Shown: positions 7,564-15,802, counted from the first letter of the stretch. The stretch: DNA of 29,002 nucleotides from Clostridiales bacterium (GCA_019423635.1 JAHZBA010000030.1:1-29002), one strand, 5' to 3'. The notes: a model not told the origin generated them from the letters alone. Made by a program: numbers and translations.

Positions 7564-8460
7564 ATGCAGCAAATTCAATGGCAGGATCGCTTCGGGATCG
7601 GTGTGGAGATTGTGGACCAGGCACACCGCAGACTCTTTTCCATCGTTCAAAGGATCATGGACCTCTACGTCGAACTGCACGAAGACAAGTTCGCCTGTGT
7701 GGAGGGAATCAAGTATTTCAAGGCCTATGCCCTCAAGCATTTTGCGGAGGAAGAGGCCTACATGCGGGAGATCGGCTACGATGGCTATCTGGTCCATAAA
7801 CGGATTCATGACCGGATGCGGAGGGAGACGCTGCCGGCGCTGGAGCGGGAGCTCTATGCCTCCGATTTTTCAACAGAGGCGGTACAGCGCTTCATCGGCG
7901 TCTGCACCGGGTGGCTGACCGGCCATATCATCATTGAGGACCGGGCCATTACCGGGAAGATTGACAGCGAGCTGATCCTGAGCCGGCCGAATGACGAGCG
8001 GTCTGTCATTCAGGCGGTGATCCTCTACCCTCTGGGGGAGATGTTCGGACTGGACGTTCGGTATCTCGGAGCGTTCTCCGACAAGACCGCGATTCCAGAT
8101 GCGCAGTACTATGAACTGACCTATCAGGACCTGCAGGGGCATCGCCTGAAATTCCTCTTGATTATAGGGGAGCGGATGCTGCTCCGTGCGGCAGGACTGA
8201 TGTTTGGTGTGGATTTTTATACGAGAAATGAGATGGTGCGCTTCGCCCTGCAGGAGATCGCCCAGAACCTGATCCAGCGGGCCGAGGCCTGCTTTGGGGA
8301 GGCCCTTGACGCCTATCAGCTGCGGGAGGACCGCTTTCTCGAGCCCGGAGAGTACGAGGAGAAATTCCGGGAGCGCAGCCATCAGCACAGCCTGCTCTTT
8401 GGCGTGGGACAGGAGTGCTTTGCCCTTTGTATTGACCAGGAGGAGAAAACGGCCTCCTGA
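7564..8460 (+). CDS. Bacteriohemerythrin with C-terminal CheX-like domain
   Basis: A 298-residue protein. Residues 1-135 form a hemerythrin domain with every di-iron ligand in place: His21, His59-x3-Glu63, His78, His82, His121 and Asp126. Such domains bind O2 reversibly for sensing, storage or delivery. Typical bacteriohemerythrins are about 135 residues and stop there. Here residues 145-298 form an extra alpha/beta domain. Its order, a beta strand LKFLLIIGE, then a helix with LMFGVDF, then a helix around ALQEIAQNLI, recalls CheX/CheC-type proteins. The usual ExxN phosphatase pair is not intact (EIAQN). Start at 7564 has GAAGG with a seven-base spacing. No membrane segment is seen. The hemerythrin part is firm; the second domain's family is a guess. 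Confidence 0.9.
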   Translation: MQQIQWQDRFGIGVEIVDQAHRRLFSIVQRIMDLYVELHEDKFACVEGIKYFKAYALKHFAEEEAYMREIGYDGYLVHKRIHDRMRRETLPALERELYASDFSTEAVQRFIGVCTGWLTGHIIIEDRAITGKIDSELILSRPNDERSVIQAVILYPLGEMFGLDVRYLGAFSDKTAIPDAQYYELTYQDLQGHRLKFLLIIGERMLLRAAGLMFGVDFYTRNEMVRFALQEIAQNLIQRAEACFGEALDAYQLREDRFLEPGEYEEKFRERSHQHSLLFGVGQECFALCIDQEEKTAS

Positions 8461-8507
8461 GCAGTACAACGGACAGACCGTACAGGAACAGAGAAATCGA
8501 AATAGAA

Positions 8508-8534
8508 CGCTCCCGCCGGGTTCCGGCGGGAGCG
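8508..8534 (-). terminator. Hairpin between convergent genes, likely minus-strand terminator
   Basis: CGCTCCCGCCGG (8508-8519) pairs perfectly with CCGGCGGGAGCG (8523-8534) over three bases. Read on the minus strand, the stem is followed by a T-rich stretch (TTCTATTTCGATTTC), which fits termination of the aminotransferase gene. It may also serve the hemerythrin gene. Confidence 0.6.
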
Positions 8535-8611
8535 TGTCCGCTTGGGGAGGGCCGTTTTGGCGCAGAGGCAAGACGCTGAAAAACAGAAGGGAAGGGCGGA
8601 TTTCCCGCCGG

Positions 8612-9813
8612 TTATTTCCGGGGCGGCGCCTGGATCGCGGTGATAAGGCGCTCTGCCGCCAGGGTGAGCGTCTCCCTGGAGGCGGCCAGATTGACGCGGA
8701 TATGGGCGTCGCTGTCCTGGCGGCCCTCGGGCCAGAACCAGAAGCCGTAGTCCACCGCCAGGCGGGCCTGATCCCGAACCACCGTCACCAGCTGCTCCGC
8801 CGTCACGTAGGCCGAGAGGTCCACCCAGGCAAGATATGTGCTCTCCAGCGGTGCGACGCGCAGCGCCGGCAGGGCGTGGAGCAGGGTGTCCCGGAAACAC
8901 GTGTAGTTCCCCTGGAGATAGACCAGAACCTCGTCCAGCCAGGGACCGCCGTGGGCGTAGCCGGCCTCTGCGGCCACATAGCCCAGGGAGGCGCCGCTGC
9001 CGGCGCGCAGGGTTTGGACATAGCCGTCAAAGGCGGCGCGCAGGGCTTGGTCGGGAATCACGACGAAGGAATTCTGCAGCCCCGCGATGTTGAAGGTCTT
9101 GGAGGCGGAGGTCAGCATGACGATCCGGTCCAGGTAGGGCCGGAACCGCAGGCAGGAGAGGTGGGTGTGGCCCGGGTAGACCAGATCCTGGTGGATCTCG
9201 TCGCTGATGACCAGCACATCATGCCGTTTGCAGAGCTCCAGAATCCCCAGCAGCTCCGCCTCCCGCCAGACGTGGCCGACGGGGTTGTGGGGGGAGCACA
9301 GGATCAGTGCCTTTACCTGTCGGCTCCGGACCTTGGCCTCCAGATCCTCCAGATCCACCGTATAGCCGCCGTCGGCGGTGGGGGCCAGCTCGCTGCACAC
9401 CAGGCGGCGGCCGGTGTTTTGGATGACCTCCATGAAGGGGTAGTAGCAGGGGGTCAGGATGGCCGCGGCGTCGCCGGGGGCCGTGAGGGCGGAGAGGAGC
9501 CAGGCCAGGCCCGCCACCACACCGGGGGAAAACCGCAGCCACTCCCGATGGACCTCCACCTGGTGGCGGGTCTGCTCCCAGGCGAGGAAGGCGTCGTAAT
9601 AGGACTCCGGGGCGCGTAATAGCCAAAGATGCCGTGGTCCACGGCCCGGCGCAGGGCCTCCTGGATGCAGGGCGGCGCGGGGAAGTCCATATCGGCCACC
9701 CACAGCGGGAGCAGATCCTCCCGGCCGTATTTGCCGCCCAGAGTGTCCCACTTCACGCAGTTGGTGTGCCTGCGGTCGGGGAGCTGCGCGGGGTCAAAGA
9801 AGTGCTTGTCCAT
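8612..9813 (-). pseudogene. PatB/MalY-type PLP aminotransferase with one-base frameshift
   Basis: The N-terminal piece starts at 9813 with DRRHTNCVKWD and LPLWVADMDFPAP, typical of the cystathionine beta-lyase/PatB branch of class I/II aminotransferases. After GIFGYYAPR it leaves frame. The rest (from about 9609 down to 8612) resumes in another frame with ESYYDAFLAWEQTRH. It carries SPHNPVGHVW, ISDEIHQDLVY and the PLP lysine motif SASKTFNIAGLQNS. On the coding strand the switch falls on a run of four C (plus-strand G4 at 9609-9612); a fifth C would restore one frame of about 400 residues. Such enzymes cleave C-S bonds of cystathionine or cysteine conjugates. All key motifs survive, so this is either a very recent pseudogene or a sequencing error in a homopolymer. 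Confidence 0.88.
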
Positions 9814-10159
9814 ACCATCCTCCGATCCGGGCGGGGTCTGCCGCGCCCAAATTCAATCTGTCTCTACCCTGGAGTTTGTTTTAAAACCGTCAAAACGCCG
9901 TCTTGGGGCGTCTTTTCCCGCCGGGCCGCGTTGATTTGACTTGAAATCCGTCAGGATTCCTGCGTCAAATCGTCTTGCTCAACAGAAAAATCCGCCTCAA
10001 TCCGGCATTCCGCCGATTTTAAAACAGAGTCTAGCAAATTGCGGGCGGCGATGCAAGGGGCTGTGGAAAATAAAGCGGGGGAAAACCCCCGCCGGGACGG
10101 TGCCGCCGGATGGGAAAGACCGGGCGCACCATCGGTGCGCCCGGCGGGAAAAACGGGAC
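9814..10159. other. Intergenic region with inverted repeats
   Basis: No gene seen. A nested palindrome at 9933-9971 pairs GATTTGAC with GTCAAATC around an inner AATCC/GGATT stem. A second short stem (ACGCC/GGCGT) lies at about 9895-9911. The fprA terminator occupies the far end. The promoter of the aminotransferase should be here on the minus strand but I could not place it. Confidence 0.5.
10067..10092 (-). terminator. Intrinsic terminator of fprA
   Basis: On the minus strand, GCGGGGG-TTTT-CCCCCGC (92 down to 75 of 10xxx) is followed by TTTATTTT. A second 11-bp hairpin, CCGGGCGCACC with GGTGCGCCCGG, lies just before it at 10120-10144. Both fall within 100 bases of the fprA stop. Confidence 0.75.
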
Positions 10160-11377
10160 TTATTTGTTGATCGAGGCGGCGATGGCGTCGGCCAGGGCGT
10201 CGATCTCGGACTCGTTCTCGGCCTTCAAGGCGGAGGTGACGGTCATCTCCTCGTCCAGGACGGTCATGTTCTTCAGGGACTCGATCTCCTCCTTCATCAG
10301 CGCGCCGGAGCGGGGGGCCCAGGAGCCGCTGCCCATGATGGCTACCGTGCGCTTTTGGAGGTTCAGGGCCTTCATGTCCATGAGGAAGTTGTGCATGGGC
10401 GGGAAGATGCCCAGATTGTAGGTGACGGAGGCCAGCACCAGGTGGCTGTACTTGAACAGGTCGGAAATGAGATAGCTGACGTGGGTGGAGGACACATCAT
10501 ACAGCCGGGTGTTGGTGACCCCCCGGGCGGTGAGCTTGGCGGCCAGCACCTCGGCGGCGGCCTCGGTGTTGCCGTACATGGAGGCATAGACGATCATGAC
10601 GCCCTTCTCCTCCGGCTCGTAGGTGGCCCAGTGGGTGTACTTGTCGATGATGTAGCCCAGGTCCTTGCGCCAGATGGGGCCGTGGAGGGGGCACAGGTAC
10701 TTGATGTTGTCCAGGCCCACGATGCTGGCGGCCTTATTGAGCAGGGCCACCACCTGGGGGCCGTACTTGCCCACGATGTTGGTGTAGTACCGGCGGGCGT
10801 CATCAATCCACTCGCCGGCGAAGTCCACCTCGTCGGCAAACAGCTTGCCGTCCAGGGAGCGGAAGGAGCCGAAGGCGTCGGCGGAGAAGAGGACGCCGTT
10901 GGTGGTGTCGAAAGTGACCATGGCCTCGGGCCAGTGGACCATGGGGGCGTAGACGAAGGCCACGGTGTGCTTGCCGAAGCACTTGGTGTCCCCCTCGGCC
11001 ACCTCCTCAATGGCGCTGGGGTCCAGGCCGAAGCCAAACTGGTTGAGCAAGGTGACCGCCTTGGGGGTGGTGATGATCTTCACCTTGGGCCAGCGCAGGA
11101 GGATCTCCTCGATGGAGGCGGCGTGGTCGGGCTCCACGTGGTTGATGACCAGATAGTCCAGGGGGCGGCCATTGAGAACGGCCTTCACGTTGGCAATGAA
11201 CTGCCGGCCCACCGCCCAGTCGGCGGTGTCGAAGAGGACGGTCTTCTCGTCCAGCAGGACATAGGCGTTGTAGGATACGCCGTGGTACAGGGGATGGATG
11301 TTCTCAAACAGGGCCAGCCGGTGCTCGTCCGCGCCTACCCAGTACAGGTCGTCGGTGACCATACGGTAATTATACAT
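10160..11377 (-). CDS. fprA: Flavodiiron protein (A-type flavoprotein, O2/NO reductase)
   Basis: A 405-residue protein with an N-terminal beta-lactamase-like di-iron domain and a C-terminal flavodoxin domain. Iron ligands are visible as His80-x-Glu82-x-Asp84-His85 (NHVEPDH), with His148, Asp167 and His232 (CPLHGP). The flavodoxin FMN loop reads YASMYGNTE (264-272). Flavodiiron proteins reduce O2 to water or NO to N2O in the cytoplasm and usually take electrons from rubredoxin. There is no C-terminal rubredoxin here, but the gene just upstream encodes one at the end of a large fusion. Start at 11377 has AAGGAGG ten bases upstream; the frame extends to 11518 only by running through a hairpin repeat. 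A family of similar length is common in clostridia. A function in oxygen tolerance is expected. Confidence 0.96.
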   Translation of the reverse strand: MYNYRMVTDDLYWVGADEHRLALFENIHPLYHGVSYNAYVLLDEKTVLFDTADWAVGRQFIANVKAVLNGRPLDYLVINHVEPDHAASIEEILLRWPKVKIITTPKAVTLLNQFGFGLDPSAIEEVAEGDTKCFGKHTVAFVYAPMVHWPEAMVTFDTTNGVLFSADAFGSFRSLDGKLFADEVDFAGEWIDDARRYYTNIVGKYGPQVVALLNKAASIVGLDNIKYLCPLHGPIWRKDLGYIIDKYTHWATYEPEEKGVMIVYASMYGNTEAAAEVLAAKLTARGVTNTRLYDVSSTHVSYLISDLFKYSHLVLASVTYNLGIFPPMHNFLMDMKALNLQKRTVAIMGSGSWAPRSGALMKEEIESLKNMTVLDEEMTVTSALKAENESEIDALADAIAASINK

Positions 11378-11419
11378 ATTAAGGTTGCCTCCTTCAATTC
11401 CGTTTTTTATTGTACCCTT

Positions 11420-11511
11420 GGCTCCCCCTTTGGGGGAGCTGTCACCGCCTGTGGCGGTGACTGAGAGGGCCTTCTCCGGCCCTTCGGGCCACCTCCCCCA
11501 GAGGGGGAGGC
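11420..11511. repeat. Four-hairpin palindromic repeat unit
   Basis: Four perfect stem-loops lie side by side: GCTCCCCC/GGGGGAGC (11421-11439), TCACCGCC/GGCGGTGA (11442-11460), GGCCC/GGGCC (11478-11490) and CCTCCCCC/GGGGGAGG (11492-11510). The outer two are near inverted copies, so the whole unit also has imperfect terminal inverted repeats. Units of this build (CTCCCC...GGGGAG then GTCACCG...) are, as I recall, scattered in many gut clostridial genomes and look like REP- or MITE-type elements. It lies between the acyl-CoA dehydrogenase fusion and fprA, so it will fold in any shared transcript. Confidence 0.85.
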
Positions 11512-11514
11512 AGG

Positions 11515-13428
11515 TCACGCCTCGATCTCGATAAAGCTCTCCACGCCCTCGCCGCAGTGGGGGCAGGTCCAGCCCTCGGGCAGGTCCTTAAAGGCGGTGC
11601 CGGGCTTCACTTCGTTCTCCGGGTCACCCACCATGGGGTCGTACTCGTGGCCGCAGCCGTTGCAGATGTAGAGCTTTCTGGGCTGATAGACCTTGGGAGG
11701 AACCTGACGCTTCATCTTCACCATGGGCGGCGCGGGCTGCTTCTCCCCGGTGTCCAGTGCCTTGGTGAGCAGGGGCAGAATCTCCATCACGTCGCCCACG
11801 ATGCCGTAGTCGCAGTTCTTGAAAATCTTGGCGTTGGGGTTGGTGTTGATGGCCACAATGCAGGAGGCGTCCTTGATGCCCTTCAAATGCTGGATGGCGC
11901 CGGAGATACCGCAGGCGATGTACAGGTTGCCCTTAAACTTCTGGCCGGACATGCCCACATACCGGTTGATGGGCACATATTTCAGCGTCTCGGCCACAGG
12001 ACGGCTGGAGCCGATGGCGGCGCCGGCGGCTCTGGCCAGGTCCTCGATGAGCTTCATGTTCTTCTTTTCGCCGATGCCCTGTCCGGCGGAGACCACCCGC
12101 TCGGCCTGGGTGATGGGGGTGTCCATGGGGATGCCCACGGTGAAGTCGTGGCCGTCCTTTTTCAGGTTGGCCACCAGGGTCTCCACCTTCTCCTGGGCGG
12201 TGCCGTCCTTGAGGATGAGCCGCTTCCGGGCGCCCGTCTCGGGGCCTCTGGGTCCCGCCGCGGCGGCGGAGGGGGCCTCCTTGGCCGCCTTGCCCAGGAT
12301 GTGGGAGGCGATTACCACCCGCTGAATCTCATTGGTGCCCTCGTAGATGGTGGTGATCTTGGCGTCGCGGTAGAAGCGCTCCACCTCCATGCCCTTCAGG
12401 TAGCCGGAGCCGCCGAAGATCTGGAGGGCGTCGTTGGTGACCTCCAGGGCGATGTCGGAGGCGTACTGCTTGGCCATGGCGGACTCCATGCCGTAGGGCA
12501 CGTGGGCCTGTTTCAGCTCGGCGGCGGAGTAGACCAGGAACCGGGCGCAGCGCAGTTTGGTGGCCATATCGGCGATCTTGAAGGCGATGTTCTGCTGCTG
12601 GCAGATGGGCTTGCCGAACTGGACACGCTCCTTGGAGTACTCCACGGCGGCCTCGTAGGCCCCCTGGGCGATGCCCAGAGCCTGAGCGGCGATGCCGATC
12701 CGGCCGCCGTCCAGGGTGGCCATGGCGATCTTGAAGCCCTGGCCCTCCTTGCCCAGCAGGTTCTCCTTGGGCACCTTCACGCCGTTGAAGTTCAGCTGGC
12801 AGGTGGCGGAGGAGCGGATGCCCATTTTGTCATAATGCTCCTCAAAGGTAAAGCCCTCCCAGCCCTTTTCCACGATAAAGGCGGAGATGCCCCGGGTGCC
12901 GATGCCGGGGGTGGTGACGGCAAAGACTACATAGGTGCTGGCCTCGCCGCCGTTGGTGATGAAGATCTTCTCACCGTTGAGGAGGTAGTAGTCCCCCATA
13001 TCCTCGGCGGTGGTCTCGGTGCCGCCGGCGTCGGAGCCGGCGTTGGGCTCGGTGAGGCCGAAGGCGCCGAGCTTCCTGCCGGAGCACAGGTCGGGCAGGT
13101 ACTTTTTCTTCTGCTCCTCATTGCCGAAGGCGTAGATGGGGTAGGTGCCAAGAGACGTGTGGGCGGAGAGAATGACGCCGGCGCCGCCGTCTACTCTCGC
13201 CAGCTCCTCCACGGCGATGGCGTAGCTCAACGCGTCGGAGCCTGCGCCGCCGTACTCCTTCTCATAGGGCAGGCCCATGATCCCCATTTCGCCCATTTTC
13301 TTCACGGCCTCCGTGGGGAACTGATTGTTCTTGTCCAGCATGAATGCGATGGGCTTGATCTCAGCCTCGGCAAACTCCCGGATCTTGGCCCGCAGCGCTT
13401 CGTGGGCCTGGGTGGTCTGGTACAGCAT
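11515..13428 (-). CDS. Acyl-CoA dehydrogenase / ETF-alpha FAD domain / rubredoxin fusion
   Basis: A 637-residue fusion of three redox modules. Residues 1-380 form a short-chain (butyryl-type) acyl-CoA dehydrogenase, with FGLTEPNAGSD, RVQFGKPICQ and catalytic Glu363 in IYEGTNEIQ. After an Ala/Pro-rich linker, residues about 430-560 match the C-terminal FAD-binding domain of ETF alpha: AERVVSAGQGIG, AIGSSRPVAE, GMSGQ, LYIACGISGAIQHL and DYGIVGD. Residues 585-637 form a rubredoxin with Cys589/Cys592 and Cys622/Cys625. The ETF-alpha N-terminal domain and all of ETF beta are missing, so the flavin that drives bifurcation in Bcd-EtfAB is absent. Electrons could pass FAD to FAD to iron within one chain. 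AAGGAGG lies eight bases before ATG 13428. fprA follows 137 bases downstream on the same strand. Domain assignment is firm; the electron path is inference. Confidence 0.95.
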   Translation of the reverse strand: MLYQTTQAHEALRAKIREFAEAEIKPIAFMLDKNNQFPTEAVKKMGEMGIMGLPYEKEYGGAGSDALSYAIAVEELARVDGGAGVILSAHTSLGTYPIYAFGNEEQKKKYLPDLCSGRKLGAFGLTEPNAGSDAGGTETTAEDMGDYYLLNGEKIFITNGGEASTYVVFAVTTPGIGTRGISAFIVEKGWEGFTFEEHYDKMGIRSSATCQLNFNGVKVPKENLLGKEGQGFKIAMATLDGGRIGIAAQALGIAQGAYEAAVEYSKERVQFGKPICQQQNIAFKIADMATKLRCARFLVYSAAELKQAHVPYGMESAMAKQYASDIALEVTNDALQIFGGSGYLKGMEVERFYRDAKITTIYEGTNEIQRVVIASHILGKAAKEAPSAAAAGPRGPETGARKRLILKDGTAQEKVETLVANLKKDGHDFTVGIPMDTPITQAERVVSAGQGIGEKKNMKLIEDLARAAGAAIGSSRPVAETLKYVPINRYVGMSGQKFKGNLYIACGISGAIQHLKGIKDASCIVAINTNPNAKIFKNCDYGIVGDVMEILPLLTKALDTGEKQPAPPMVKMKRQVPPKVYQPRKLYICNGCGHEYDPMVGDPENEVKPGTAFKDLPEGWTCPHCGEGVESFIEIEA

Positions 13429-13757
13429 GTGCGTTCCTCCTTATTCAGATGTGGCTTGTATCCTGTCAACCAAGGGATGGAAACATCTGGAGCTCATGGC
13501 TTTGGTCTTGGCTGTTTCGCGTGTGCCGTGAACGGCGGCAGCCGCAGACACGCCATGGATTGCGTCCGGCCGCCGGGTTGGGGCAGTCTGTCCGCAGGGA
13601 TGGGAAGTTTCATGAATCCAGTATAATCATTGGGGATGCGATTTCGTAGTGGCAATTGCAACGGCTGTCCATCTTTTGAGATTCTGACAAAAAATACCGG
13701 CCCGATTTGGGGAATTCGACCAGGAATTCCCGCGGTCAGGCCGGCTGTTTGGACGGT
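13429..13757. other. Intergenic region upstream of the acyl-CoA dehydrogenase fusion
   Basis: It holds the rluA terminator at its upper end and, on the minus strand, a -10-like TATACT near 13622 with no clear -35 partner. No gene seen; the frames crossing it are shadows. Confidence 0.5.
13688..13744 (-). terminator. Intrinsic terminator downstream of the RluA-family gene
   Basis: CCGGCC (13697-13702) pairs with GGCCGG (13739-13744) and encloses an inner hairpin GGGAATTC/GAATTCCC (13710-13731). Read on the minus strand, the outer stem is followed at once by TATTTTTTG. It separates the pseudouridine synthase transcript from the fusion gene behind it. Confidence 0.65.
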
Positions 13758-14687
13758 TCAGACAAATTCCGGCGGCCCGGAGGCCGGCGGACCATCTCCC
13801 CAGCCCCGGATCAGCCTGCGCAGGTCCTCCGGCAGGGGGGCGGTGAGGTGCAGTGCCTCCCCGGTGACAGGGTGGGTGAGGTCCAGGGCGTAGGAGTGCA
13901 GGGCGGGGCGGGGGATCAGCGCCGGGTCCTCGGTGCCGTAGAGCCAGTCCCCGGCCAGGGGGCAGCCGACGGAGGCCAGGTGGAGCCGCAGCTGGTGGGT
14001 GCGGCCGGTCTCCGGCGTCAGTTTCAGTAAGGACAGCCCCGGCCCGCCGGCCAGCACCTGGTAGTGGGTGACGGCGGGGGCGCCGTCGGGGCGGATGCAC
14101 CGGCGGACGGCGGAGGTCTCATCCCGGCCGATGGGGGCGTCGATGGTCCCCTGCTCCGGAGAGGGGCGTCCCAGGCAGACGGCCCGGTACTCCCGCCGGA
14201 ACCGGTCCGTGTGGAGGGCCCGCCGCAGCAGATCGTGGACGTAGCCGCTCTTTGCCACGATCATCAGCCCCGTGGTGCCCTTGTCCAGCCGGTTGACGGG
14301 GTGGAAGAGGAAGTCCGCGCCCCGGCTCCAGGCCAGGGCTCCGGCCACGGTGGGGGTGTCGGGGAGGAAGTTGGAGGCGTGGGCCGTCATGCCCGCCGGC
14401 TTGTTCACCGCCAGCAGGTGGCCGTCCTCCCAGAGCACCGGGAGTGGCCAGTCGCCGGGGGTGATGACCGTCCGGGGGGACCGCTGATCCCCGGTCTCCA
14501 CCGTCAGCACATCCCCGGCGCGGAGGAGATCAATGGTCCGGGCCCGCTTCCCGTTTACTAAGATGCCGGTCTCCGCCCGGGTGAGCCGGGAGATGGCCCG
14601 GGAGGAGAAGTGGAGCTCCGCCTTTAAAATGTGCCGGACGGAGGCGCCCTCCTCCGCCGGTGTGATGATTCTCGTGATGGTTTCCAA
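13758..14687 (-). CDS. RluA-family pseudouridine synthase
   Basis: A 309-residue protein that isomerises uridine in rRNA or tRNA. It has an S4-like RNA-binding stretch at about 15-60 (ending ILVNGKRAR). The catalytic signature PVNRLDKGTTGLM contains the nucleophile Asp135, followed by KSGYVHDLL, REYRAV, and ETGRTHQLRLHL (226-237) and GDWLYG (246-251) near the end. Which RNA site it modifies cannot be told. The start is uncertain: TTG 14687 fits the length but GGGGGAGG lies only three bases upstream, and no better in-frame ATG or GTG exists nearby. The last 15 residues are Gly/Pro-rich. Housekeeping codon use. Confidence 0.93.
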   Translation of the reverse strand: METITRIITPAEEGASVRHILKAELHFSSRAISRLTRAETGILVNGKRARTIDLLRAGDVLTVETGDQRSPRTVITPGDWPLPVLWEDGHLLAVNKPAGMTAHASNFLPDTPTVAGALAWSRGADFLFHPVNRLDKGTTGLMIVAKSGYVHDLLRRALHTDRFRREYRAVCLGRPSPEQGTIDAPIGRDETSAVRRCIRPDGAPAVTHYQVLAGGPGLSLLKLTPETGRTHQLRLHLASVGCPLAGDWLYGTEDPALIPRPALHSYALDLTHPVTGEALHLTAPLPEDLRRLIRGWGDGPPASGPPEFV

Positions 14688-14818
14688 CAGCCTCCCCCGC
14701 CTTTCCCACCCAGCATATCACAAAGCCGGGGCAATGACCAGACGCTCTTTTTTGCATAATTCCCTTCCGGGGGAAAACACTACCTCCATACCAATTTTAT
14801 TGAGGAGGTTCGATCACC

Positions 14819-15802
14819 TTGAGCAAGCAGTTACTCAGACGGACGGCCGTGCTGGCCCTGGCGGCGCTGATGCTGTCCGGCAGCGCCTCTGCGCTGTTCG
14901 GCAGAAAGACCGCCCCGGCGGAGCCGGTGGAGGGGGCGCCCACGGCCCGGGACCTTGAGATCCGCACCTATAAGGACATCCCCTATGAGGCCCAGTTCCT
15001 GGCCTCCGACAGCGAGGGCGACGACATGACCTTCGCCGTGGTGGAGGAGCCGAAGAAGGGCACCGTCACCATCAGCGGTGTCAACTTCACCTATACGCCC
15101 GAGGCGGGCGCCACAGGCAACGACCGCTTCACCTATGCCGCCACGGACAGCGCCGGCCACGTCTCGTCTCCGGCGGCCGTCACCGTGACGATTGAGAAGG
15201 TCCGCTCCGGCGTCACTTACGCCGACACCGGCGATACCGCCGCCGCGGCCGCCGCCCAGTACCTGGCGGAGGAGGGGATCTTCACCGGGGCGAAGCTGGG
15301 GGAGAAGTACTACTTTGAGCCGGACCGGCAGGTCTCCCGCAGCGAATTCCTGGCCATGGTGCTGGAGACGGCGGGCCGGGAGGTCACCGACGTGACCATG
15401 ACCGGCTTCAGCGACGACGAGAGCATCCCCACCTGGGCCAAGGCCTACGCCGCCGCCGCGGTGGCGGACGGCATCATGCAGGGCAAACAGACAGCCGACG
15501 GCACGGCCTTCCGGGGCCAGGAGCCCATTACCTTCAACGAGGCGGCCACCGTGCTGAACCGGGTGCTGAACCTGGGAGACGTGGACCTGGATGTGTGGTA
15601 CGCGGACCGTGAGGCGGTGCCCTCCTGGGCGGCGCAGGCGGTGGGCAACATGGAGGCGTTCAACGTCCTGAGTGCCGGCAGCTTTGGAAGTCAGACCATG
15701 GAACAGGCGGTGACCCGGGCCGACGCGGCCAGGATGCTCTCCGCCGCGGACACCCTGCTCTCCGGAGACGAGGCCACGGGCTTTCTGGGCTGGCTGAAAT
15801 AA
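14819..15802 (+). CDS. Secreted SLH-domain protein with Ig-like domain
   Basis: A 327-residue exported protein. Residues 1-25 form a signal peptide (basic LLRR, hydrophobic core, probable cleavage after SASA). Residues 44-126 read as one Ig/cadherin-like beta domain of the tandem-95 type, with SDSEGDDMTFAV, FTYTPEAGATGNDRFTYAATD and a VTVTI end. Residues about 131-310 form three divergent S-layer-homology repeats, with FSDDESIPTWAKAY (197-210) and REAVPSWAAQAVGN (264-277) as clear markers. SLH domains bind secondary cell-wall polymers, so it should be a wall-anchored surface protein. TTG 14819 is taken as start because GGAGG lies ten bases upstream and the signal peptide begins there. It stands alone, followed by a terminator, and is not part of the flagellar operon. 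Partner unknown. Confidence 0.87.
   Translation: MSKQLLRRTAVLALAALMLSGSASALFGRKTAPAEPVEGAPTARDLEIRTYKDIPYEAQFLASDSEGDDMTFAVVEEPKKGTVTISGVNFTYTPEAGATGNDRFTYAATDSAGHVSSPAAVTVTIEKVRSGVTYADTGDTAAAAAAQYLAEEGIFTGAKLGEKYYFEPDRQVSRSEFLAMVLETAGREVTDVTMTGFSDDESIPTWAKAYAAAAVADGIMQGKQTADGTAFRGQEPITFNEAATVLNRVLNLGDVDLDVWYADREAVPSWAAQAVGNMEAFNVLSAGSFGSQTMEQAVTRADAARMLSAADTLLSGDEATGFLGWLK

Noticed and set aside
11557..13626. A 689-codon plus-strand frame opposite the acyl-CoA dehydrogenase fusion, and similar long antisense frames (for example 26886-28682, 25086-26714, 18138-19634)
   Set aside because: They mirror strongly coding genes in GC-rich DNA, have Gly/Val/His/Leu-biased composition and no recognisable domain.
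13600..13650. Plus-strand promoter with TATAAT at 13622
   Set aside because: No -35 partner and no plus-strand gene follows.
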